Below are positions 1 to 13,500 of a DNA stretch of 64,000 nucleotides, one piece after another. Position numbers and translations under genes: made by a program. The notes under the pieces were generated by a model, which saw only the letters and a list, made by a program, of their open reading frames with translations, was not told where the DNA came from and ran no database searches. Source of the DNA: Parus major. Its lineage: Eukaryota > Chordata > Aves > Passeriformes > Paridae. The stretch covers positions 65,352,492 through 65,416,491 of the forward strand of contig NC_031771.1 of NCBI RefSeq assembly GCF_001522545.3. The letters run 5' to 3'. Within the stretch, counting starts at the first letter, position 1. Each line of letters begins with the position of its first letter.

Positions 1-3000
1 GTGTTTCTTCTTCCTTGAGCATGTGCCAAAACGTGTCTTGCTCTAAGCTTTTAGCTTTCCCTAAATACAGCAATACAGAAATGTCTCTATCCAGCTCAGT
101 AATATTCAGTGTGAGCATTTGTTTAGCCAGCCTGTCTTCAAAGCCTATCTGTAAAGAAAATAAGTATTTACTTCAGCAAATACTAACAAGTATTTACTTG
201 AACAAGTGGAACAAGTGGAGCCAAAATCCACATCAGTAGAATTCTCCATTCCACAACAGTGCCCAGAAGTCTAACCCCACACCACCCTTAGCACCAGCCT
301 CTTCACACAGCATAATTTTACTTTTTGGAACATCCTACGAATGTTCAGCATGTGGAATTGTTTGTCTGTCACACTGCAGCTCCCTGTTTTCCTCCACAAC
401 AGACCCACAGCTACACAGAGGAGCTTTCTGAGGGCTGGAGCTGCTCATGAGTTACAGTGCAGCTCATTTCTGTGCCACAACTCCAGTGTAAGAGTAAAAA
501 TATTTAATATCTGCATAAGCAAAAGCAACGTTTGCTGAAGCAAAGTGATAATTTTTTAGAAATATAAACATTGCCAGTCTTGAGCAGGCCTCCAGCTGTT
601 AGTCCAGCTGACATCTGCAATGCAGACATGAAAGACAGATGGTAAACATTTCATCCAGAATAAAGTGAAAACCCTTTCTACCTGACTCATAGCAAAGCTG
701 TAGGATTAATCAGCTGGCAAGAGTAGATTGGCAATGCTGGCAATACAAGTCTGTACTTCCAACATTCTATTTGCTACTGGAAGGCAAAAAAATTATATTC
801 ATTAGTGAAAGAAAGATGTCCAGCAAGATGGAAAATCGGTAAGGTGAGAGGAGTCAAAAGGCAAAATAGTAATAATTTAGCCCATCTTTCCAAATAGTCA
901 AGTTAAAATACTAACTTTTTAATACTCAGTGTTTAATAACTAATGTATTTATATGGACTAGTGAAGAAAATGTGTTTTACATCTGATCCTCCCCCACCAG
1001 TCTCCACTCTGGATTGCAGTCACCGTGTCCAGATCAATGGGGCACTTCCACACATGCTTCAAACCCACCTGCTCTCCCTGCCCAGCTCTTCCTGCAGGTT
1101 TCTACCCTTTTCCCTTGGTAACAGGGCTGTGAATTCCACCAGGAACAGAAGCTGAACACTTACTAACCCCACAGAAGGAAAACAGGCGCTCAGCTCCATG
1201 CCTGCCTTTGAAGTTGTGTTCCCAGCAGCACAGGTAACAACCCAAGCTCTGAGAAGAGCAGCAGAGCTGGAGGAGAGGGCAGCCTCTCCAGACAAAAACT
1301 GGTTTAAGATGAGTTAAAAACTGAACAACACAGTCTGCACTCCCTTGGTTAGTGTCTGAAGATTGAGAACCACGTCAAAACAAACACCTCTCTGCACAGA
1401 GACAGACTTCTGCGAGGAGTAAGGAATTCCTTCCAGCAGGATACACAGTCTCTTGAGACAGACAGAGGAAAAAAAAAATCTGACTGATTTCACAGACATT
1501 TGCTTCACTGGGAGGTGGAAATCTAAACACGTGAATGGTTGTACCCTTGAGGCTGCCTACAGAGCATAGCAGCGTTTAGATCCAGAGCTGGCTCTGGATT
1601 AGCTCAGGTACAGGGGGGGCAGGAGCACAGGATAAACCAGCTCAGACATCAGAAATCCTCCCAGCACACACAGCCCTGGACAGCCCACTCCTGGCTGACC
1701 AGGCTGGCAGAGGGCTGTGCTGAGATATATATATATATAGATATATTTATATATATATATATAAACCTGGTGGTATATATAGCCAAGATTCTGTTCCCTT
1801 ACATTTATCTGCAGTATTGAGCAATGCAGTTGCACCTCTGCTCTGACCTGAGCAGCAGAAAGTGCAGCTGCAAGAGCTCTGATCCTCAAGGGAGCCTGGT
1901 TCCCAGCACAATTCCCAACCCATTTGCTCATTCTCTGTCTCTGCTCACACAAGAATACAAATAGAGACAGAGGGACAAAAAGCAGGAGCGCATAACAGTT
2001 GCAGAGAAAGGAAATAAAGGAGGAATTCTAAGAGGACAGAGACTTACAATGAGGAGTAAAAGTGCAGTGGGAAAGGGAATAGAGAACATGCCTTTCTGCA
2101 GATAAAAAGCTCCTATCATTAGTCAATGACAGCCCAGTACAGCCTCCAGCAGATCTGGCTAAAACAATCAGAGTTCAAGCGGGCAGTTCTCATCACCTTG
2201 CTTAAAAAAAATGAAGGGGAAAGAAAAAAAAAATAATAAACAGAGCAGGATGGTTTGGAGGAGTTCAGGGAATATCCATCTCCACACTTGAACAAGAACT
2301 TCTTGACATATTTATTTTGTTTCATGAATGTGATTCCTCTCTTCTTTCCTAAAACTTGGGTGGGGGGGGAAAAAAAAAGCCAAACTAAACCTTTAGGCCC
2401 CACTCCCGAGCTTAACCACGCAGAGAATTTTTAATTGGAGCTTTTCTAAGCTCTCAGTTTCCTTTTGGATTCACAGCCCTCTCCACTTCTGCTAACCCTC
2501 CACCTCCACAGAGGGGCAAGATTCTGCTTTGGCCTCAACAAAACCAAGTTCTCAAATGGAAGCAGCCCATGATGCAAACTGAGATTTGTAACCAATAAAC
2601 CAGCAGTGAAGGAGGAAAAAGCACTTTACAAGGGGAGGATTACCGTGGTAACAGAGCCAGTGGGACAGAGACCATGGAGAGCCCCAAAACGGGAACTGGC
2701 AAGCTAAAAAAAGGCAATGATGGAGTGATTCACATTTTTCAGTCACATTAACCAGCTCAGTTCTGGAGCCCACAGCCTACACCAATGCATCTGGTGTGAG
2801 GGCAAATTGCCTTCAGAAATCAAAGAGGCCCTGAAAATCTCGCAGGGAAGGTGCAAACACCAGTGTAAGGGTTGGAGTAACAGAGAGGTCCCACCCACAC
2901 CCACCCACCCAAAGCTGCCTCTGCTTTGACTAGAAAGGGAGAATGCACCTCAAAATTCTGTGCAAACCTTAACTCAGTGCAGTGTCCAAACAGTTTTTAT

Positions 3001-6000
3001 CTACTCTGTGCCCGAAAAAATAGTTCTATTTAAGGGGTTATGCACCTACAGCTGCAGTCTGAGTGCCTGTTTGGGTTCTCCTATCATTCAGGACTCAGGT
3101 GAAGTTTATTATTTAGAAGATCTTCAGTTCAGGGGGATGTTATATCCAATATCCAATCCTTAAAACACCTAAATTTCTAATGGTTGGTTCTCTGTGAGGA
3201 GCCTGGTGATTTAACTAGTGCTATGCCTAGGAAGGTTGAAAAATAGGATTGTTCACAATTCTTTGCTTTAATAAATATTACAAGTGGAACCACATGAAAA
3301 GTAATTTATTCCAATACAAGTAAGCAGTCAAAGGGCTTGAAAGCTGTTTCGAACAGCCATACATAAAATTCCTATATTCAAATAATTAATCTTGCATTAT
3401 TTCTACAAGCATTTTCCAGAGTAACTTTCACAGTCAAGGTAGGGGAGTTTCCCAAAAAGCTCAGTGAAATAGATGATTTTAAGGAATCTGTACCACAAGG
3501 CAGCCCAGGCATCAGCAAAAGGCAGTCCTGTCTCTTCTGTACAAGCACAGATTTTCCCACAGATCACTCTGTATTCACACAGCTCCTCAACACCTCCTAA
3601 TAAAAGTGCTCTCGCAGCTCTGGACGTGATCAAAGCCCCTGAGCTCAGCGATGCCAGGAGGCTGGTTCATGTCGGGTCATGCTGCAAGCCCAGGAAAACC
3701 AAATCATTTTAAATCAGGTCCTCAGTGCAGATCCTACACTCTGCCTTCTCTATCCATCATATTTCCATCCAAATGATGCAAATTTCTACATATAGCAAAG
3801 TAGCATCTGTAAAAGACACATAAATTACTGTAGATATGCTGACTTTACAGAAATTACTTTCCTTTTTAGTAATAAAACCACAAGTTTTGAAACTTTTTTT
3901 CTGCATCTACATAAGGCAACTTTAATCATACACCTTGCAGGAAAAATAAAATCCAGACAAACATTTATTTACTTCTTGTATTTTTTTTCTTATTTTTCTT
4001 CATTGTATGAACTTGGCATTAGTAATACCAGCTCACATTTTACAAAGGCAGAGGAGTATTAAGAATCTTTGGTTTAAATTAACACATTTGCTCCCCTTAC
4101 AACACAGAATTAGTACCTCAAGTTCCAACAGTTCTTCAAAGAGAGTTCTTGAACTTAATCCTAACCATGACTTTGCAAGCTCTGCTTCTGTGTGTAGAGG
4201 TCATCCTTTCACCAAAAGAATCCTATTTACAATTCCTCATCCTTGGAAAAGACAATTAACCTTACCTCTGTATTACCCTGCAGCTGCTCTTCATTTCTCT
4301 GAGAGAGAACTCTTTATTCCAGGCAGATCAACCACTGCTGCCTCCAAATGAAACAATTGACAGATTTTCCTATGGAGAGTCAAAGCTTTAAGGGGTTTGG
4401 AGCTTTTTTTAGCTTGGTTGGCTTTTTCAGAAGACTGTTTCCCTGCTGGTTTTACTAGAATGGCAAGGCTGTAGTAGCATCTCTATACACATTTCCCTTT
4501 CACTAAATTTTAAATTATCCAATTATTCATCATTTTAATTAAGGGGTTTTTTCATTTGTTCCTACAGGTGCAACACTGTTTTCCTGCACGGAACAAAATC
4601 TTTTAGTTATGTGAACTACAGAGAGAACCAGCCCAAAGCTTGTACAATTTCACTGGATGCCAAGAGTCTCCCCTTGCCCTTGGAAAGTCCACGAGCCTCC
4701 ACACTGTGGAGAAGGAGCTGTGCCATTTTCCAACTCCATAATTAACACATTAAATAGGATTGCCTTCAAACAATGCCCAGTGGAAGCACAGCTGACATTT
4801 TCTCAGCAATTAATATCAGGGTCATTAACCACCTCTCTGAACACTCCCACCAACTTCCAGATGTCACATTGTCCTGTATCTGCATTCGTCCAGCTGCTCA
4901 TCAACTGCCTCTGAGAAACCCCTAAAAATTTCAGAGAAATTTATCATCTAAGCTTGTGTTCATTAAATCTCTTCCTTTAAACATTTTACAGAAAGTTGCT
5001 CTATCCTTAGAAAAATCTATTCAAAATTGGCCTCATTCTGAGACAAACCACAGGTGCTGCTCCATAATTATCTACTACCAATGCAAAAAAAGGACAAAGC
5101 AAAAAATCTGCAACAATGGAACTGTTAAGAATAAGAACCAAACTGCTTAATTCTGTTATTGAAAACTTTCCTGATGTTATTCTTATGCTGATGGATGTAT
5201 TAAATGAAGCACAATGCATGGTGATATACACAAAAAGTTTTATCTTCCCCAGTTGTGTTCACAGGATTTGCTGTAGTTCTGTTAGCTGTGAACAACTGAA
5301 ATACAAAGTGGCATAAGAACTTCATCACCATTATATTCTCATATGAATTAACTGAATTAACAATAATAAAGCTAATAATAATGAATACACAGTAATAAAG
5401 TAAAAGTATTACATGGGGGGTAACAAAATTAAACTTGGTATCATAAAGATTTTACAAATCTTATCAAATTTTAAAAATCTCTTACAGATTTTTATGTAAG
5501 AGAACTTTAGAAATCATAAGAACAAAAAATAGCCAATTATTGTAACAGACTCCCCAATCCAGGTGAAGTGAATGAAAGCTGAAATTAAACAGGTTCTTCA
5601 TAGAAATAAACAACTTCTAGAAGATTTTTACATAGGGAAAAAATATGTATGAGGAACAAAGACCTGAGATGGATTTTTCATCCCTGCTTATTTTAAATTC
5701 AGAACTTCACTGTCTCCAAGATAAGGATTCCTTTAAACAGAATTGACTTCATTAGAAGATACGGTGCATGATATGGAGGTGATTACACTAATCAAATCTC
5801 TTCCTTCCTGCAGGACACTGTCAACAAAAAATAAAAAAAAAAAGGCAAAGGATGGGATTTGGCTTCATTTCAAAAAGTCCTGTACAGCCAGGCAAACACA
5901 GTGAAGGTCATTTTGCAGTCACCAAAACACAACCAGGTTTCCAGAAAAGTCGATTCACATGGTCCAGCAAGAGCTAAACTGCTTTTATCCAACTGAATTC

Positions 6001-6320
6001 CAGACCCCTTGAACTCCAGCAGTGAATACCACACAATCTACAGCACTACCTTCCATTAAGATAAGGAGCATATAGATTTAAGAGTTCCCACTAATTATAA
6101 ATGTGCTGGAATGGGTCAGACAGGCCAGTGACATGTGGAGATTTATGCTCCATGGCAACACAATTCACAGAGCTGGAAAGGCACTGGCACAATCCTCTAT
6201 TTGTTTAAAACTACCCATAAAACACAGAGAACTGTTTGATCAATGGACACGTTGGAGGTGGCTTGTTTTAAGCAGTATTTCTCCAAATAAAGGGATTACT
6301 TACAGAGCTAGAGATGATAT
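1..6320. other. Non-coding unique sequence, no gene recognised
   Basis: This stretch is AT-rich and CpG-poor and shows no exon that I can support. The open frames on both strands are below about 140 codons and none resembles a known protein. The longest minus-strand frame (1599-1952) reads through the AT microsatellite, which gives an alternating Ile/Tyr run. Positions 3605-3680 hold four CpGs, more than their surroundings, but no reading frame or motif goes with them. The sampled A>T and C>G composition would fit an intron of a leftward transcript, which is inference. Confidence 0.6.
1724..1763. repeat. Interrupted AT-dinucleotide microsatellite
   Basis: Alternating A/T runs, broken once by a G and once by a TT step, cover about 40 bases. 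A short TATATATAG echo follows near 1773-1781. Such tracts can extrude cruciforms and are often polymorphic in length. No gene is attached to it. Confidence 0.85.
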
Positions 6321-6460
6321 AATCACAGAATCACAGAATGGTTTGGTTGGAAGGGACCTTAAAGCTCATTTTGTCCCACCCTCTGCTATAGGGACATTTC
6401 CACTGGACAAGGTTGCTCCAAGCCCCATCCAACCTGGCTTTGGACACCTTTGCAGACAGA
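6321..6460 (-). mobile_element. CR1 LINE 3' fragment
   Basis: The + strand begins with the doubled AATCACAGAAT end followed by GGTTTGGTTGGAAGGGACC. This is the reverse complement of the conserved CR1 3' tail, so the element lies on the minus strand. It continues through the CCCCATCCAACCTGGC block and then loses similarity at TTTGCAGACAG. About 140 bp of the 3' end survive, which is the usual result of 5'-truncated target-primed insertion. It has no coding capacity. The + strand frame at 6103-6513 runs through it and is not a gene. Confidence 0.9.
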
Positions 6461-8968
6461 AAAATCACAATCTAGTGGCAGCTGATATTCCCATTGCACA
6501 TACACAGCAGTAGCAGAAAAACTCACCATCACGGTCATTAATTTCCAAACCATACCAATATTTTAAAGTTTCCTCCTTTACGTCTTACTATGAACAAACC
6601 CAGTTTTCAAGACAGTAAATTTCTTTGATTTGGCTCCCATCCCTGTCTTTAATAACTCTGGTGTATGCTGCCAGCCATCACAACGATGCATGAATGTTCC
6701 TGGGTTTTAGTGGGGTATTTGCAGCAGAATGAAAGAAAACGAAGCAGATAATTCAATAGTGACAAATGTCATCACAGTTTCTCTTCACTGCACAGGCATG
6801 GAAAGTATCCAGAATCACCATTTGTCCCTGATCAAGGGATGTTCAGCCTTTAAGCCCAAGTTCTTTTTTGTTTTGTTCCCTGTATCCCTGTAGGCAGTCA
6901 ACAGGTGATCCTGCTGCCCTCACTAATCCATGGCATCCTATCACTCGTTCTGCTGCCTTGTACAAAGCACTCCAACTTATCCCTTGTGGCTCTTTTGTTG
7001 TTGTTGACTTGGTTTTAAATACATGTTTACATCCCACTCCTTAAATTCCCCATTTGTCCTCGTTAATTCCACTGTGCCATACTATTTCTTCAAAAATAAT
7101 TCTTATCACTGTGGCTCCAGCTTTCTACTGTCTGAGAGCAGACTGACGGGGCTGTTTCTAGTCTATTCTAGTCTATTAATGCTCTAGTTTCCAACAGAAA
7201 ATCTAATTTATCATCAGCAGCTCGTATTTTTTGATTTCTGTGTAGTATTTAGAACTAAACATGTTTTCCCCCCCACCTATTTATTCCATGAAGAAATCAA
7301 TCATCCCTAGGACAAGGGAGATGTGTTTTTTTTATTTGAGATGTAATTGTGTTGTCCTCTTAGCTTTAATTTGCAGTCCAAGCAACCATGACCTGCAACA
7401 CCTTCAGAACATAAATACCTTTTCAATAATTTTGTGCTTTACAAAGGCCCAGCATTGAATCTTATACAAAAAAAATTCTTGCCTCAGAATTGTGTTAATC
7501 AACATCTGAAATAGGGAACAGGAACAAAACAATGAAGAAACAAACCAAAACCAAACCAAAAAGAAAAAAAAAAACAAAAAAACAAAAAAAAAAACAAAAA
7601 CAAAAACCACAACCCAAAAAATAAAATCCAAGGAAAAAAAAACTTACTGGTAAACTAAATTTGAAGTATTTTAGTTTCCATCCATTACCTGTCATACACA
7701 AAGATGTGTTAATTCTATTAGCTAGAACTTCTATGGTCACCGTTATAGAAATTTTCAGAATTTTGTTTTTTTAATTTGGCTGCTGATATTTATGATGTGG
7801 CCACAAATGAAGAAAAGGCAGTTCAATAAATTAGTGTCCAGTCTAGACTACATCTGCAACTGGTAACTGAAAGAATTTCTCAGATTCATCACTGAGACTT
7901 TAATTGGGCCCTGTGTCAATCCCTACTCTGAGCCACAACTACTCGTAGCTTTTCTTTCAGCTAAGTGAGCCAAAAACACTACAAGGGCTTTGAATTAGTA
8001 AACACAGATTTTATTAGAACACAACTTGGCCATTACAATAAAGAAAATTCAGGAAGAGAGAATCAAAACTGCATCCTTCCAGGGTTGAGCTCTTCCTTTG
8101 GCTGTGCTCTCAGCTCTAGCACTTTGAGGAGGTTTGCTGGGTAGCAATACATTTTCCCATGTCTTTGACAGCCTGAGAAAACCCATTCCCCCCCTGTTAT
8201 AATACATTGGCAGGACACCTGTTATCTATTCTTTACTCTTCAGAAGGCACCAGGTTGCTGGGAGTACTACAGGTTCCAGTCTCACTTCTGTATCTCAAGC
8301 TGCCTCCCTGATCCACCATACACCAAGAATTCAAAGTAAGGAGGCCAACATTTATTATTTTTCTTTACTTTCATGTCCTTTCCCTCTCCTCTTACGTTTC
8401 CAGGAAACCTAGTTACTGACAGTAAATTAACTGATCTCAGGACTGAATACATTACTGAAATGCAGAATGCCAGCCCACAGAATTTGATCATTTACCTGTT
8501 CCTCCCTTCTTTCCTTCCAAACAAACAAGAACCATAGAACAGCATTGCTTTGAAGTTCTTACAATGGCAGTGAAAAAGACAGATTAAATTTAACTTTGAT
8601 AGATGCAAAGTGATAAAAACCAGGAAGGACCAGGATCCTGCCTGCATACATAACGATGGACTCTGAATTGGTTATTAAAACCCAGGAATGCAATCTGTGA
8701 ATTATAATAGCTTTCTGTGAACACCAGCTTAACACAGAGCAGCAACAAAAATAAGGCGAGGAATTATTCTGAAAGGGAACAAGAACAAACCAGAAAACAC
8801 CATTATGCCATTATAAATCCGTATCATTAATATAATTTAGCCATCACTATCCTACAAAGAATATTGCAGAACAGAGGAATACATTGGCAACAAGGGCAGT
8901 CAAGGACTTCAAGGAAAACCTACAGAAATTAAAAAGTCTTCATAGTGCAAAACAAAAGAAAACCTGAA
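6461..8968. other. Non-coding unique sequence
   Basis: No gene is recognised here. The stretch contains the A-rich simple repeat at 7541-7640 and a short duplicated TCTAGTCTAT near 7157-7176. The longest minus-strand frames (7404-7740) are Phe/Val-rich translations of that A-rich tract and are artefacts. Confidence 0.6.
7541..7640. repeat. A-rich (CAAAA)n-like simple repeat
   Basis: About 100 bases consist almost entirely of A with spaced single or double C residues, in units such as CCAAA and CAAAAA. The complementary strand gives long Phe/Val/Leu-rich frames with no biological meaning. It could be the degraded tail of a retroposed element, but no element body is visible next to it. Confidence 0.85.
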
Positions 8969-9190
8969 ATCATAGAAACATAGAATATCCTGAGTTGGAA
9001 GGCTCCCACAGGGATCATCAAAATCCAACTGCTGGTCTGGCACAGGTGAATCCCAACAATCCCACCCTGGGCATCCCTGGGAGTGTTGTCCAAACTCTCC
9101 TGGAGCTCTGGCAGCCTCAGGGCTGTACCCATTCCCTGGGGAGCCTGGGCAGTGCCAGCACCCTCTGGAGGAAGAACCTTTTCCTAATAA
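8969..9190 (-). mobile_element. CR1 LINE 3' fragment, 'ATATCCTGAG' subfamily
   Basis: The + strand starts ATCATAGAAACATAGAATAT and runs into CCTGAGTTGGAAGG. It then follows the order expected for a CR1 3' region in reverse: a CAACAATCCCACC block, GTTGTCCAAACTCTCCTGG, TGGGGAGCCTGGGCAGTGCC and GAAGAACCTTTTCCTAAT. The copy is about 220 bp and ends at an AAT-rich microsatellite. Its 3' end differs from the AATGGTTTGG type seen elsewhere, so at least two CR1 lineages are present. It has no intact coding sequence. Confidence 0.9.
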
Positions 9191-9212
9191 ATAATAATAA
9201 AAATAATAACCA
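9186..9212. repeat. Short (AAT)n microsatellite
   Basis: AATAATAAT-type repeats directly follow the truncation point of the minus-strand CR1 ending near 9190. It may have expanded from an A-rich target site. The length is only about 27 bases. Confidence 0.7.
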
Positions 9213-10210
9213 GTAGTGTCATAGATAAAATTAAACAGTGTTTTGCTTCTGTCTTTCCCAATGGAAAAAATAATTAACAAAACCCTTTTGATGTTATCCA
9301 GAAAGGTTTGGGAGCTCCCTGTCACAGTGCACTCCAGATGTGAGTTTATCAGCTCATAAAATGCCTTAATTCATTCATAAAAGGGAATAGAAAGGGAAAA
9401 ACCCACAAAACAGACAAAAAAACCTCTAGAACACTGCCCTGAAGCTGCTGAGCTGCAGGCTGCCTGAGGCTTGAGAGGAGTCCAGGAAAACTATCAGGGA
9501 GTGCTTTCCTACACTTTTACTCAGAGGCATCAACCACTTCATCCCCTCATTAAATGGAGTGTAAAACTTGACACCCCAGCCTGCTGCCTACTCTGGTATG
9601 GAGAGCAAGACAAATCACTTGGAGACAATCTCCAGCAGATAAGGAAACCTCCAGGGTACAAAAGATTGGGCCAGCTCTTAGGAGTGAGATAAATCTACTC
9701 CTTTTCCTCTTCTTGTGATAAGGCAAGCAGGGCAGGTGGTGGCAGGCTGTTAGAGCAGGAATGGCTTTGCCCTGACAGGGAGGGTCAGGAATGAAGGAAC
9801 CCAGCGGATCTGAGGGGAAACAACAGCTCCAATTTGCCTTTCAAGCATCAGCAGCTTCTCTATTAAAAGGGGGGCACAGAGGAACCGTTCAGTTTCACAC
9901 AGAGGCACTCATGAAAATTATTTCTTATCGTAGACCCACGGTGCTCCTGGAAGTGAGGAATCACTACTGGGAAGGGCAGGCACGGAAAAAAACCTCAAGG
10001 GTTGAACTGGTGGTGACATTTTCTTCTCCACTATCTACACAGCAGTGCCACAGCTGTTCTGCTGTCCATGTTCTCACAAGAACACCCCTCTGACAAGTAC
10101 TCCCCATGGGCTACTGGTGCTAAAAGGGATAGAAAACACACAGAGAAAGCAGATTATACACATTCTATGGGATCTATTTATCAGGCAGAAAGAGAAGCCT
10201 TTTTTTTTTA
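9213..10210. other. Non-coding stretch of mixed composition
   Basis: Positions 9430-10090 are less AT-rich than their flanks and include a TATTAAAAGGGGGG element near 9861. No terminal repeats, tRNA-like primer site or known exon is recognisable. It may be an old LTR or another repeat that I cannot name. The frames here are about 100 codons or fewer and resemble nothing known. Confidence 0.45.
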
Positions 10211-10531
10211 ATCTCCTAACAGAACCAATAAGGCTGGAAAAGACCCCCAAGATCATTAAGTCCAAACTCTAAGTATCACCATTCCCACAAAACCATATTA
10301 AGAACCACATACACTCATTTTTTTGAACTCTTCCAGGGATGGTGACCCCACCACAGCCCTGGGCAGCCCCTTCCAATGCTTGTCCACGCTGTCAGTGAAG
10401 AATTTTTTTCTACTATCCCACCTGAACCTTCCCTGGTGTAACTGGAGGCTGTTTCCCATTGTCCCCTTCTCTGCTCTTGTGTGTCCTGACAGCAAAGAAA
10501 CACAAAAACCACCTTTAAATCCCTTTCAGGT
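10211..10531 (-). mobile_element. CR1 LINE 3' fragment, 'GGCTGGAAAAGACC' subfamily
   Basis: The + strand carries AAGGCTGGAAAAGACCCCCA, then CAAGATCATTAAGTCCAAAC, then CAGGGATGGTGACCCCACCA and CTGGGCAGCCCCTTCCAATG. These are characteristic blocks of a CR1 subfamily in reverse orientation. Similarity fades after the CCTTTAAATCCCTTTCAGG block. A run of Ts lies just before its 3' end on the + strand. The + strand frame at 10323-10868 overlaps it and is not a gene. Confidence 0.9.
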
Positions 10532-13500
10532 TGATCAGCTCCTTACCATCATTTTAGTTTTACAGGAAAATAACAAGTCATATAAAATCAAATATTCCCA
10601 AATTTTTCTGCACCTCTTCCTTTCCCTAGCCCCTCAACAGTTCACACATTCCCAAAAGCAGCAATGCACATTTAAATCCTCTACACTACTTTTAATCCAT
10701 GATGATCTTGCACAATTACTTAATTGTAAGATAGCAGCTAATGAGGAAATTCAAAAGAAAGTGAACTCATTCCAAGAAATAGGATTCTATTTAACAGAAC
10801 TTAATTACTTCCTCAGATCACAGAAAGGAAATCAAACATTCCTACCAGCAATTAATTTTTTAATATAATCAGAGAAAACTCAACTGAAACCAGATATTAA
10901 TAAGAAAACACTTGCCTTTTGAAACTTTAATTTAATTCCAAACATATAAAATACACTATAATAAAAAATGTATCAATAAACTACTACTGATCTATTTCTA
11001 CCATCACAAAAAACCATTCCTAAACTCTCACAGTGGGCAAAAAATTGATTATGTATGCAGTCATAGGTATGAAACCCCAGGTACTGAACTTCCATTACTT
11101 TGAAATTCCTTGTTAGATACAAATTTGGGAACATCACCACAGGGCTGGCCTCATAAGAAAACTTTTGAGCAAGAATTGGTAATAACTGATAAAATCCTGG
11201 AAGAAAAAAACGAGTTCTACACAATTCCATCAGTTTATTGCAAGTAAGCTAAGTAAATTAAAATAATAACTTAGTGATGCAAGTCTTGCAACAAAGTGTT
11301 TCACAACAATGAGTACGTTTAATCAAATCCAAAAATTAATCTAACCTTTCAATATATGCTGAATGCAAGCCACGTTATAAATTTCTAACTGAATTAGACA
11401 AAATGCTACTCCCAGAATTTCACTGTTATCTTGCCTACTTCTATGTGGCAAAATTTGTTTACACAAACACAGTTCTGAAATCTACAACTAAACCTAATTT
11501 AAGGTAGTATTTGCTAAAAATTACAATACGGGAAATCAGATTTATGGGTCAGAGGCTTTTGCCAGGACTATCACAGCAATATGTGTGTGTGCATTATTTT
11601 TAACTAAGACAACTCAGCTGATTATTTTTCCTACCAAAATAATAATAAAAGTACAATTTATAAAGGGTTTAATATTTTACTTCTATTACCACTGAAATCT
11701 CACGCCCACAGCCTATGTTCAAATAGACCAAACAATGCCATTAATTGTAAATATTTCTCATTATCACAAACATTGATAGCATTTATTTGGCATCATTTAT
11801 GCCGTGTCCTGGGCCTTCCCCTCATTTGTAGTCATCTCAGGACAAAGGCAGCCTCTGAGGATGGGATGACCTAAAGGGAGGAGACCTTCAGCATTCATCT
11901 CCACTCATGTCACCTTCTGCATTTCCTATACAATTCTCTTTGGATGGGGAGCCACAAACTTATCTCTTCCCATTAATAATTTTGATGCTCTGTATTTCTC
12001 TCAAAACACAGGATTCACGCCTGAGAAGCAAGCATGAAATCAGAAGAGATTATTTTGTGGAATTAATTTTTGATCCTGCCATCAGTGAGACAAGTGCATA
12101 AGAGGAGGGGAAAAATGATAATTTCTTAAATGTTCTTGATACAATCAGTGTTCTAATCACCACTGCTGTTTCTTACTCTTACTCAGAGTTATCAATCCAT
12201 CATCCACTGCTCCATTCTCTCAGAATGCCTTAAGATAATGTTTCATTTTGCCAGCCAGAGACAGAGCAATGAAAAGTAGCTCAGTTATCCTGGGCAGATA
12301 AAAGCCATATCCAGTGTGGACCCAGTCACTTTGAGTTCCATTAAAATAAACTTAATTAATTTAAATGTAACATTTTCAGGAGCAGCTTTGTACACAGTTG
12401 ACCTTGCTCCCTGAACAATCTTCTGCACCATCCCAACTGAATCACATAAACTGTCTCCTTTGTCACTTTGCTGCACTGTGGCTGTGATTTTTCCTTTTCA
12501 TATCCTGTCCTTATCAGCTGCAAAACTACAAACACATCTCATAAATTACACTGTCTCAATGGTATAATTTTGTACTGTTGCTGTAAACTTCAGCTTAAAG
12601 TTATAGCTGAAAATGTACTGAAGTCCACAGTTATATACTAAATATTTAATTTGCCTTCTTGGGAAATAATTTAAATATATTTATGTGGCTGAAAAGTTGT
12701 TGTTGATTTAGGAATTATTCAGGTTTTTTTCCTTTATTCTTACTCTCCCTAAATGCAAAACAAACAAGTAAAAAAGTATGTGTACTTTTAAATGAAGTAG
12801 GAAATTCAAGTTATTCCTTCTAGTTAAAAGGAACAGAAAAGCATTTATAGTTCTTCCTGACATTAAAAAGAACCATTTGACAAGTTATTCTAAATTTCCA
12901 TATCCATCACAGAAGAACATAATATGTGGATAAATATTATTAGGAACACAAAACTGTACAAGCCAGCTTTCTAACACATGAGACAATCCAACATTTTTGT
13001 GTTTTTCATGGCTAAACAAGAGCCCTAACTTGTATACTTGTTTATCACAGCTATACACCCTCTACCTCCTTCTCCAAAGTGACAATTGCTGAAGTGTTTA
13101 AATAAAAAATTGTACATAACTGGTTTGAATTTTTTTTTTTTCCCCATGCATAATTCTGCATTTTGCATTCAAAATCAGAAATTCCCTATGACTGCTGGAC
13201 GAGGAAATTTCAAAGTCATTTTCATTCTGTTGCAAAGTCGATTTTAATTCAAAGTTTTGGGATGTTCCAGGCATTACCTGCCTTTCCCACTGCCCACTCC
13301 AGTGCCTACAGGATTTCCAGCCAGGACTGAGAGTGCCACAGCTCGTTTCCAATCTCAGCTCCCAGGAGTCCCTCGGAGTTTTCCACTCACACAGTCCAGG
13401 GCTGAAATGGGATTTGTGCCAGGGCTGTTTTTAATGGAGCTCACAGCCAGCCCAACACTGCACACTGCTGATCCCACAGAACGCTGCAGCACCCAGCCTG

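Noticed and set aside
9430..10120. Possible LTR with a TATTAAAAGG promoter-like motif
   Set aside because: No matching second LTR, TG...CA termini, polyadenylation signal layout or target-site duplication could be identified.
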